64,000 bases of DNA, from assembly GCA_026874595.1 (NCBI GenBank), contig CM049311.1:76954453-77018452 (forward strand), given 5' to 3'. This DNA is from Sipunculus nudus (Eukaryota; Annelida; Sipuncula; Golfingiida; Sipunculidae). Under the pieces are notes generated by a model that was not told the DNA's origin, did no database searches, and saw only the letters and a program-made list of their open reading frames with translations. This document shows, piece by piece, positions 34,670-44,574 of this stretch. Position 1 is the stretch's first letter, and each line of letters starts with the position of its first letter. The translations under genes and the position numbers were made by a program.

Positions 34670-34849
34670 ACATCTGAAGAACGTTTACAGAGCATGCATA
34701 CATGGTATTTAATATTATCCAATAATTAAATCGAATCAATATATCACGTTACCACGGCCAGATCTCTGCCCTCCATGCATGCAATTATACCATGAAATAT
34801 ATGTAGTTGTTTAAACCAAGGATTTATAAATAAAATGTGTCAGACAATA

Positions 34850-34963
34850 TAAGGCAATATTGTAATGGTAATATTATCATATAGTGATAGTATAATAGTT
34901 TATCAAGTAATAGAGATAATAAAAAACAAATTCTTACAGTAATCAAATTTCAAATGTGGTAAC
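34850..34963 (+). repeat. dispersed repeat, copy 2
   Basis: Second copy of the segment at 34022-34132. The short MITE at 34492 lies between the two copies. Confidence 0.75.
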
Positions 34964-35029
34964 ATTTCCTAATGGAGAAGAGAAATTGTTTAATAAATCG
35001 ATAAACTCGGTAACCATGTCGATAACCAG

Positions 35030-35245
35030 GGCAGGATATGGGGGGGGGGGGGGGGGGGAGGCGCCAAAAATTTCGGTAAACAGAAAAATCTATAGACATT
35101 TAATACCGAAAAGCATGGTGCGTCTCTCACCACCGTTATTTTCTTACTTCTGTTATCTAGAACTCCCGGTTAAAAGACTATACAGGTGACCCTCTCCCCC
35201 GGTAATCCGAAATCAGTTTCAGATTACCCCCCCCCCACCACAGGG
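35030..35245. repeat. poly-G and poly-C runs with CCGGTAATCCGAAAT hairpin
   Basis: A 19-base G run (35040-35058) and a C run (about 35227-35236). Between them TAATCCGAAATCAGTTTCAGATTAC is close to an inverted repeat (AATCcGAAA...TTTCaGATT). Probably a repeat-derived segment. Confidence 0.45.
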
Positions 35246-37160
35246 AATTGAGCCACATCTTTTCTAGGTTTCTGTATCATCCCTAAATAACAGGGCGGAA
35301 GACACGTACACACAACTCTTATATATATGTACGCGGTTATTAAATTGAAAGTCAGTTTGTGGAGAGTAAGGTATAACGGTTTTGAAATTCAAACCATCAT
35401 TGTTTATCCGGTGCATTGTGGGACAGAATATAACATTTCTTGTGTGATTTTTGTCACGTACCTGATGCATGGAAAGCGTGGTTCTTCTCATCCCAGGAAA
35501 TATAACAGCATGCACTAAATATCATGCATGGTTACTTGCACTCATTGAACGCCATTATATTGGGAGGGGGTGAGGGGGGTACTCATAGGGGTTGGTTAGA
35601 GTAATTTTGTAAACTACACGAATATTAAAATATCTTATTGTAACATACTTATACACATATAAAATGCGTGTGAAACTTTATGTATCTGAGTTATTACAAC
35701 AAAGAGTAAGATTAAAAAGTATGTTCAGGCAGAAATGTAACACAAGTTTCTCATTCTGAGTGATATATATATATATATACATATATGTTTTATTTCCCGT
35801 ATATAAATCCTACTCTCTGAATAACAGAAGGGGGGGGGGGGGAGTTGATTACTTTTATCAACTTCGTTGCCAAAAGGTGCGTGTGTGTGTTTTTTGTATA
35901 CTGGCATCCCTGATAAGTTCTTAAATCTATATAGCTCACGTTCAAACCAAAATATACAGGTCATGCACTGTTTATATCGAGAAGGCTTAATATAATTTGC
36001 AAATGTTTAGGTACATGTATATTAGCAAAGATATTTGTTGCCAAAGCAACCATTCAGAACTCATGATCTTACTCCCAACAAAAAAATCTGCATGGGATAT
36101 CTTCTTTATCTTATAAAACAAGAGTTTTCTATTCATGGAATGTCACATCATTAAGACATCAGGGAAAGGATACATTTGAAGTGTATACTCTATATATATA
36201 GCATATTTATATAGGATTTTCTAGTATATACATAGATGTTTTGTATAATGTTAGCTCTTTTATAAGAAAATATATAGTAAATATAACCAAACAGTTGTCA
36301 GTATGTGATATTCCGTGTAAATACTTTAGTATAGGTGTATTCCATATTTCTTCAGCCCAAGGAATGTATTTATATATATGCAACACACGTGTACACATAT
36401 CCTATGCATATACACACTTATTTCCCACTTGTACATGTATGAAATGACAGATGACATATGTGATATGACGAATGACACATGCATTGGCCTTGTTTCAGGG
36501 GGGTATAGGAGACCCCCCCCCCCCCCACACACACACATGCACACACACTTTATGGGAATACATCTGGAATATTCTGATAGTTATTTTTGCATAATAATCT
36601 TTCGATTGTTCATCTCATCATGGTAAAAGGTATACAATTAAATATAACAAGCGTGTTCCCATGGCAAAATTGAACTCATCATGTTAGCCTTTATTTTACA
36701 GAATATCCTTGAATGTTAAAATGAAATGTAAATTATGATTACAGTTAAATATTAAGCAAAACTAACTTTTGTTACCAATTAAACTAATTCCTAATAATTT
36801 ACGGTGGGTGTGAAGAAAATTTTGTTTTCTGTATAGGAGGGGGCTATTGTCCTCTTCGACATCCAGCTTATATATGGTGTGGGTGGGTGGGGGGGGGGGG
36901 GGGGGGCTTATGCCTTTTGCCCGAACCCCTGTGGATTGACCCCCTCACATTTCTTTTTGATAAACAAAGCTCATGATTTGACACATATTAACACACATAC
37001 TAAATTAACTAAAATTAAATGAACTGTATTCAAGATTAACAATGTCAGTTAAATTAAAGTAGCCCAAATTTATATGTATTAACAGTTAAAATGACATTAT
37101 TTACATTTTACAAAAAGATACACAAAAACTTACTTTTTTCAAATAGAGGCAAATGTATTC
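35245..37160. other. AT-rich sequence with G/C homopolymers, no gene seen
   Basis: G run 35829-35842, C run 36513-36526 followed by CA repeats, and G runs at about 36880-36906. GTTGCCAAAGCAAC at 36037-36050 is one base off the X-box pattern. None of the reading frames here is convincing. Confidence 0.5.
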
Positions 37161-37363
37161 AGATATTAAAATTTACGTTGTAAACGTTTATACTGCGACA
37201 TCGTGGAAATTGGATGTATTGGGTTGCTGCAGAGGAATTTAACGACACGTGTATGGCGGTAAATCGCGATGAACCTCCTTTTCGATGAATGCGACGTGCC
37301 CCCGTCAGCCTGCCGTTTCATGTTCCAAACACGTAAGTGTGACGCATGTGTGGACCTAAATGA

Positions 37364-38101
37364 CACCTGACGTTGGTTTCATTACGTACCTGGGACCTGC
37401 GTGCCCGGAATTTGTGCTTTGGCACGTCATCGTGGCATGCGATCCATTCCCGCCCAGCTGATGTCGTCTGCTTCAGTTCGCTGGCCGGGCCAGGGCACCT
37501 CTGCTTAGCTTGTGTCGTTTCAGTGATTTGCGGTGCTTATATTGTGCCAGATTTGTGTCTCAGTTTGATCCTTTATAATTATACTTTTCGTAGCGCCTTA
37601 ACCCAAATGTGGGCAGTGCTGTTATATTATATCATACATAAGATGTGTAAAATGTGGCATGCTGCTCATACAATGCTGATATATGCAGACCTGACTGTAT
37701 ATATCGATGTGTCCATTAATATTACGGTTTCATATACACACGTGTGTGTACAGTTGCCGTCACATTGCATTATTACGCTATATGAGCATACACGTCTTTT
37801 TTATATACAGGCACCATGCTTTCACAGCCATGCACAATGGTCACATAAGCAAACATTAATTATTAACATGACAATAACTGACAGAACAAATGAAAATATT
37901 TCAAAATCTATGAATATGTTTGTCGGTCTGCATGTTTCTTCCAATGCTCTCTCTCTCTTCCTTCCTCCCCCCCCTCTCTCTCTCTCTCTCTTTTATAACA
38001 CAATGTGTATACATATGTGTGTATGTGTATGTATGTGTGTACCTATATGTCAGTTTATATTACCATCAGTTTTTTTCATTTATGAAGCTTATCATCATTA
38101 A
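37364..38101 (+). CDS. unexplained 245-codon open frame
   Basis: The longest open frame in the window runs from just after a TGA at 37361 to a stop at 38099-38101. It has no early ATG; the first in-frame ATG is near 37607 (MWAVLLYYIIHKM), leaving about 165 codons. The first 80 codons are in G+C-richer sequence with a usable acceptor-like site (gtctgcttcag, about 37470). The peptide is hydrophobic and Cys/His-rich, with stretches such as LCLACVVSVICGAYIV that could span a membrane, and it ends in repeat-encoded LSLSLF and CVCVCMC. The last 60 codons cross CT and TG microsatellites that lack stops. No family is recognised. It may be a decayed exon or chance. Confidence 0.2.
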   Translation, partial: HLTLVSLRTWDLRARNLCFGTSSWHAIHSRPADVVCFSSLAGPGHLCLACVVSVICGAYIVPDLCLSLILYNYTFRSALTQMWAVLLYYIIHKMCKMWHAAHTMLIYADLTVYIDVSINITVSYTHVCVQLPSHCIITLYEHTRLFYIQAPCFHSHAQWSHKQTLIINMTITDRTNENISKSMNMFVGLHVSSNALSLFLPPPPLSLSLFYNTMCIHMCVCVCMCVPICQFILPSVFFIYEAYHH

Positions 38102-38384
38102 TTGGTAATGTTTATTTTGTAAATTATTATATTCAGTTTAGAATGGATTTTTTTCAGTTAGACGCCTGCCAAATAATGCTTTGAGTATTATTTGTGAACT
38201 TCTTTCCCACAGAACATATTAAACGAGTGACATGCAGCGAATGGAATGCGTGCATGATACATCTTACATGATGTTGACGAATACTAGTAACAGATTATTT
38301 ATTATAAGTGTTAGACAAATTATTTGATTGTTTAGAAAAGTTATTATTTTACGATATATAGTCTGATCATGGAACAGCTTTCAT

Positions 38385-38497
38385 CTCGTAAGAACAATAG
38401 TTTCTACCATACACACTAGAGAGCTCTGATGGTCAGTTACGGTACCTTAAGAAGCGATTGAGCATGAAAACCTGTTTGTTTTACTGATGTTTATACA
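38385..38497 (+). repeat. 113-bp direct repeat, copy 1
   Basis: Begins CTCGTAAGAACAATAGTTTC and ends TGATGTTTATACA. Nearly identical to 39160-39271 (only about three differences). Confidence 0.95.
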
Positions 38498-38582
38498 AAG
38501 GTCATTAAAAATTATGTATTGTGCTTGGAAAAATTATTCTCTTATTTATTCAGTATTTATTATTTGTTAATTTCCTATTCAT

Positions 38583-38586
<4 letters not shown>

Positions 38587-38677
<91 letters not shown>
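38587..38677. repeat. (GA)n microsatellite
   Basis: About 90 bases of GA with one GG interruption, lying between the two direct repeats. Confidence 0.98.
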
Positions 38678-38681
<4 letters not shown>

Positions 38682-39159
38682 ACGCATACTGACAAATATG
38701 AGACCATCAGTATGAACTTGCACGTGCACATCATTTATCCTAATTATGCATGATTATCATTTCATAAGATTTCTTTTCAGTAGATGTAAACACACTATGC
38801 TATTTTTTACATTATTTAAGCGTTACGCCTATATTTTATATGTTATTACTTAAATATTTAGTTAAAGATAACCTTTATACCTTAAAACCATGTCATACTT
38901 TTTATAATAATATAATCTACCCTTTCCAATTACTCAATGCAATAAACCTACACGATGATACAATTTCCATGGCAAATCTATAACTAAATAGAGTTCAAAT
39001 AATAATGAGTTTAAAATAACATTTGATAATTTATATCGCTTTTACAACTCCTTTGAAAATATTCATTAATAGTATTTGTATTTGACTTATTTGAAACATT
39101 GGTATCTGCGTTTAACTGTTCCTATCTGGAACCCAGCCGTGATTGATAATTGAATCATT

Positions 39160-39271
39160 CTCGTAAGAACAATAGTTTCTATCATACACACTAGAGGGCT
39201 CTGATGGTCAGTTACGGTACCTTAAGAAGCGATTGAGCATGAAAACCTGTTTGTTTACTGATGTTTATACA
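39160..39271 (+). repeat. 113-bp direct repeat, copy 2
   Basis: Second copy, 775 bp downstream. It does not begin with TG or end with CA, so the pair is not a typical LTR pair. More likely a local duplication or two copies of a short repeat. Confidence 0.95.
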
Positions 39272-40009
39272 TATATAAGTGATGCCTTTAAAACACGGTT
39301 AATTTCTAAAGATATAATGAATCATAGGTTATGAATAAGTATAAATTTAAAAGGATATAATGAATCAAAAGCATCCAATTAGTTTAAGGATTATTTGCCG
39401 TGTGTACCCGAAATATAAAAGACATGGTCGGGGTTAACTTATTGTTATATCACCAATACAATGTCCGTATCATGCATCTCAGGCTAAACTTTTGACTTTT
39501 CCTTTTTGCGACTTCGTGTCTTTTCTCAGCATATGTATATATATAGTGACGATTGTATACCTTGGTGGTACATACAAAAGGTTAGGTGACTCGCTCTGTA
39601 GTATTTTTAGTAGGTGTATCCTTGTGATAAGTACAATTCATTTCTACTCATGAGGCTGCATTTCTTTAACTGTGAAGAAGAAAAAAGAGACACTTAGGGG
39701 TGATATAACACCATGACGTATATTTTCACCCATTCGTTAAAGATGAAAGACAGACACATAGATATTAACTTTGAATTGTAGTCATTTAAAAACTGTACAT
39801 GTCCGAGTCTTATATAATATACATGAACTGCAATCTTGAATCACGATTCCACAGGCACGTGCAGTACGGGCTCCAAAATTGCCCAGGGACAGTCTTGAAT
39901 TTACGCCTAGGATAAACCAAGAAGTATAATTTGCTAAGCAAATTATCTATTAGCGAATGAAATAGCTGCTATAGCCAAGAAATAAAATACCCAGAGGTTT
40001 GAGGGCTGA
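39272..40009. other. AT-rich sequence, no gene seen
   Basis: No exon, repeat or terminal repeat could be supported. Confidence 0.5.
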
Positions 40010-40780
40010 AAAGGGCACAGATTGTAACACGACTCTCCCGCGAGATGTCGCTGCGTCATGTTATTGTCAGGCGTCTGAGCAGGTTTGCCCCAAGATAATT
40101 TAAACATGTTTACAGGTATAATCTAAATCCTTCTGTAGCAGGTCCGAGCCCATATTGAGTTTAACAAAGGGCCAAGGGGAATAAAACAGAACACATTTTA
40201 TATCCTAAAAAAAAATACCTCTTTCTTGGAATGGTTCTCCATACCAAAGTGAGTACTCACTCGGCAAAAAGTTCAGTATAATTTGTAGGTTAAAAAAGAC
40301 CTCAGACAAAAACTCCATCTGTGTAGGAAATATCTGCTTGCCCTTAGGCGGTAATAATATTTTATGACCTCTAAATGGCCATCGCCAAGCCCAATACACA
40401 AAGCCGGTACACCTGCCCACGTTAAGCAGTTGCCGCCGCAATAAAACTGTCCATGAGGCCGGCATGATGTATCTAAGGGAGGCGGCCGGCCACACCCCAG
40501 GGGCACCCCACCCAAGCAGCCCCACCCCGGACCTATAGTCTCCCAGGGAGAGAAACCAGGCAACCATGCCTCGCAAATGGCTGCCGGATTTAGCATTAAA
40601 CTATGTCTCTTGCGGGGAAATCAAGGTATCGAGTTGCTTAACCATAAACGAACCACACTCAGCTGGGCCCTCCATCACGTGTTGTCATGGTAACTGCATG
40701 ATTATGTATTTTCCCATGCTTATACCGATTTATTTTGACCGTAAACGACTTCATAGGGAAGTGACATATTCTGTTTAGAG
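40010..40780. promoter_or_regulatory. G+C-rich patch with an X-box-like site
   Basis: Raised G+C, particularly 40340-40620. GTTGTCATGGTAAC at 40681-40694 fits the RFX X-box pattern RTHNYYWTRRNRAC completely. Two overlapping minus-strand frames (107 and 123 codons, 40205-40596) rich in Gly, Trp and Pro give no recognisable domain. The patch may be a promoter, or an imported repeat of different composition. Confidence 0.25.
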
Positions 40781-41262
40781 GATTGGGGAAAAATCAAGTA
40801 ATTTATTTGACATGTCTGTTGTTGCATATTGCATTACAAGCTTCATTACATCACCAAAATAACTGTAAAAATAACTGAAAGCACACGTGACCCGTCTAGC
40901 TCGGGTGTGTTATTTCTTGAACAAAATGGTTGTCACATGCACAGAAAAAAATTATCTAATAATGAAAAACAAGGGAATCTTGACTGTAATCCACGGCTCT
41001 AAATACTACCAGGTGATACTAAGAAAATTGTACACATTCTAACTGGATATACAATGCTTCCCAAACGTTTTACAGTATATGAAATTCTATATTTATGTGA
41101 TTTAAAGTGTATAAGTGATATTAACTGTGTTCAGAGTGATGCTATATAAATTATAACACAGTATAAAACCTTCCTGTACAGTACACAAATGCATGTTACT
41201 TAAATGTACACTAATGAACGCATACTCTATGTTGCACATCCTACACCAAAGTACTGTACTAT
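40781..41262. other. AT-rich sequence, no gene seen
   Basis: CACACGTGACCCG and CGGGTGTG (about 40881-40910) form an imperfect inverted repeat. Nothing else is supported. Confidence 0.5.
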
Positions 41263-42765
41263 ATATATATTATACTATAATGTATTGTACTATACTATAC
41301 TATACTATACTATACAGTACTATACAGTACATAAACTATGTCATCTAGACACGCCCTAGATATAATAGTGTAAAAAAAACAATCAGGGTTCGATTCGATA
41401 AAAGCATGGGATGAGGACATGCCAAGGCTAACATATATCTATTGACAGAGGATGGGGAATGACTGATCATTTAGAAGCAGTATCAGGAGTAACGCTTTCT
41501 GGGGGACACGCCCTAAATTCTACTATTCTATTCCATTCTATACTTTACTGCACTGTTTAATACTGTACTGTACTGTACTGTGCTGAACTGTACTTTACTG
41601 CAATGTACTGTACTGTACTGTACTGTATTGTACTGTACTAACCTGAATTGTACTGTACTGTACTGTACTCTACTGAACTGTACTGTATTGTACTGTACTA
41701 ACCTGAATTGTACTGTACTGTACTGTACTCTTCTGAACTGAACTGTACTGTACTGTACTGTACTGTACTGAACTGAACAAAACTGTACTGAACTGTACTG
41801 TACTGTACTGTACTGTACTGTACTGTACTGAACTGTACTGTAATATACTGTACTGTACTGTACTGAACTGAACTGTACTGTACTGTGCTGTACTGACCTG
41901 AACTGTACTGTACTGTACTGAACTGTACTGTACTGTACTGTACTGTACTGTACTGAACTGTACTGTACTGTTCTGTACTGTACTGTACTAAACTGTAGTG
42001 AACTGAACTGTACTGTACTGTACTGACCTGAACTGTACTTTACTGTACTGAACTGAACTGAACTGTACTGTTCTGTACTGTACTGTACTGTACTGAACTG
42101 TACTGAACTGAACTGAACTGTACTGTATTGTACTGACCAGAACTGTACTGTGCTGTACTGAACTGAACTGTACTGTACTGAACTGCACTGTACTGAACTG
42201 TACTGTACTAAACTGTACTGAACTAAACTGAACTGTACTGTACTGTACTGACCTGAACTGTACTGTACTGTACTTTACTGAACTGTACTGTACTGTACTG
42301 TACTGAACTGTACTGTACTGAACTGTACTGAACTGTAGTGTACTGTATTGTACTGTATACTGTAATGAACTGAACTGAACTGTACTGTACTGTACTGACC
42401 TGAACTGCACTTTGCTGTACTGCACTGCACTGTACTGAACTGTACCGTACTGTACTGAACTGAACTGAACTAAACTGGACTGTACTGTACTGTACTGAAC
42501 TATACCGTACTGTACTGAACTGTTCTGTACTGTACTGTACTAAAGTGAACTGTACTATACTGTACTGAACTAAACTGTACTGTACTGTACTGTACTGAAC
42601 TGAACTGTACTACACTGTACTGTACTGTACTGCACTGCACTGCACTGCACTGCACTGTACTGAACGGAACTGTACTGTACTGTACTGTATTATACAGTAC
42701 TGAACTGCACTGTACTGAACTCTACTGTACTATAGTGTACTGCACTGCACTGTACAATGCCATAT
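41263..42765. repeat. 1.5 kb pentanucleotide array (TACTG)n
   Basis: Almost every five bases read TACTG or AACTG, with occasional GACTG, TTCTG and similar variants and a short unique insert (41330-41520) near the left end. A 70-bp block around GTACTAACCTGAATTG is repeated at about 41637 and 41697. The array has no stop codons in one minus-strand frame and so gives an artefactual VQYSTVQFSS protein (41988-42425). Confidence 0.97.
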
Positions 42766-43148
42766 TATCCAGCTGTACTATATGTGCTACCATACCATTC
42801 CACAGTACAAAAGTATATATACATGGCAGTGCACCCGCCATAGCCGACTGGATCAGACAGGATTTGACCAGACTAGATGATACTTTGCATAGTCTAGAAT
42901 CGACTTGACTAGACTACACCAAACAATATGCCTCGCGCCTTGCCACACAACACTTAAATGTTTACATCAGTCATTTGGCTGTTCACATTTAAGCTAGAGT
43001 ATAATATATATTTATAAATGAGACTTTACTGATTCTGACTAGATTATACTAGGCTATTTATCTTCTGCATTTCCGTAATACAATGCAATACGTTACAACA
43101 TGTTGTAGTGTGATCAAATATGCATGCATGCATGGGTAGTTTCTGCAT

Positions 43149-43197
<49 letters not shown>

Positions 43198-43375
43198 TAC
43201 TAGTATCCCTTAATGAGTCGCCTTTGTCTTGCCCATCGCTCGAAATGCCCATGCGAAAAAGAAGCCAATATTAAATTGTTTTCCTAAAGCGTACTTGGCG
43301 TTTGACCTATTCGGACTGATCCGTCTAGCCGCCGCCATCGTCGCCTAGCCGGGGATCTTCGTCATATCACAATGA
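42766..43375. other. unique sequence with a GA tract
   Basis: Contains the (GA)n run at 43153-43195 and, at 43310-43360, a short CpG-rich stretch (GCCGCCGCCATCGTCGCC). No exon with splice signals is clear. Confidence 0.5.
43153..43195. repeat. (GA)n microsatellite
   Basis: About 21 GA dinucleotides. Confidence 0.98.
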
Positions 43376-43630
43376 TCCATTTTCGGGGAAACTGCAAGGT
43401 TCTCTAATACCTCTGCTGGAGCAACCACGGGAAGTCCTAATAATAGCAGTAATATCTATATGAAAGATCTCATTTCCAGTTTTGTCATATTACAGTCTGG
43501 CGAGTCGGAAATGAAGTACATATACGATTGTCTGGCTGGTCCCCGTTTTACCATAAATAGACGTGCATACAAGGAAGATTGTGAAATTGGCATACTTTGT
43601 TGCATTCAAGAGGAAGTCAGACTTTTCTGA
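43376..43630 (+). CDS. possible exon, 84 open codons, unknown product
   Basis: Open from after a TGA (43373-43375) to a TGA at 43628-43630, with the first internal ATG at 43460 (MKDLISSFVILQSGESEMKY). The peptide has protein-like composition: a Ser/Thr/Asn-rich start (NTSAGATTGSPNNSSN), then YIYDCLAGPRFTINRRAYKE and DCEIGILCCIQEE with four Cys. A CpG-rich stretch lies just upstream. No strong acceptor was found, and the family is unknown. Frames of this length occur by chance several times per window at this composition. Confidence 0.25.
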   Translation, partial: SIFGETARFSNTSAGATTGSPNNSSNIYMKDLISSFVILQSGESEMKYIYDCLAGPRFTINRRAYKEDCEIGILCCIQEEVRLF

Positions 43631-43756
43631 AAGAAAGCTTGCGGCAACAGATATTTGTAGCAAATGTATATGCTAAATTTCATTACTTTTCATAATAACA
43701 AAGGGAAAAATATATAGGGCGCATGCAGACCATGTCAAAAGTGCATAAAGATAATC

Positions 43757-43759
<3 letters not shown>

Positions 43760-43812
<53 letters not shown>
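43760..43812. repeat. (TA)n microsatellite
   Basis: About 26 TA dinucleotides. Confidence 0.98.
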
Positions 43813-43817
<5 letters not shown>

Positions 43818-44574
43818 AGGAGGGTTACATGTTTGATATATATATTTATACATGGTATATATATAGTGGTCCTAGCACAAGATAATTTCAAATAGCACAA
43901 TTAACCGGAAACTGAACAGATGTGGCATATATTCAGTGCATGCTGTACATTGAATAAAGAAGATATATGATACGCCAAGGAAAACAAATTATCGGTAATT
44001 AACAATTTATTTTTTTGTATTTTTAATGTTTAAACAGCGCAAGATGAGATGCAGATTTGCAGGTAATAATATTTGGAATGTTTAATAAATTATCATGCAC
44101 TTATAAATATATTAATATATTGCAGGGGAAACATGGGGTTGCTGTTTATTATAATGATATATTTGTAAAAGAATTTTAATGTAAATATTAAAGAATAAGC
44201 ATACATTCATTGAACATGATATCGTCAATTTATTTTAATTCGGGCCAGCACTTGCACATAAAAGATGTATATCTAGCTTGAAAAATATTCAAACTGCATG
44301 TGTCATATTGTTGTTTGTGTGTTTTTGCTGGGGGATATCCCTGTTCATGCAGAGCACTTGTAAATTGCTATCATATGCATGGTTGAAATGCTGGAACTGA
44401 TTTACTTTATCATCACCTTATTACTGGTTTAATTCGGCGTTAACTTTTTTTCTGACACCAAACGATTTGCCAATGGGACGTACTTTCGAGGGGGCGTAGC
44501 TTGCCTGAGGTCGTCAGCTTGGCATAAACTGCTAATTTATTCAGTAAACAAACGATCCTGGGGCGAATGCATTC
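43813..44574. other. AT-rich sequence, no gene seen
   Basis: No feature identified up to the left end of the inverted-repeat transposon. Confidence 0.5.

Noticed and set aside
37166-37366. 66-codon minus-strand frame with basic residues (MKRQADGGTSHSSKRRF)
   Set aside because: Antisense to the start of the longer + frame region; no supported acceptor or donor and no known family.
38385-39271. Direct repeats considered as LTRs of a small retroelement
   Set aside because: No TG...CA termini, primer-binding site or polypurine tract, and no matching target duplication.
40205-40596. Overlapping 123- and 107-codon minus-strand frames, Gly/Trp/Pro-rich
   Set aside because: Two frames open over the same G+C-rich stretch indicate composition, not coding; no domain visible.
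41385-41400. AGGGTTCGATTCGATA considered as a tRNA T-arm
   Set aside because: No acceptor, D or anticodon stems can be formed around it.
41988-42425. 145-codon minus-strand frame of VQYSTVQFSS repeats, resembling a low-complexity structural protein
   Set aside because: Produced by the (TACTG)n array; the unit has no stop in this frame, and there are no flanking coding signals.
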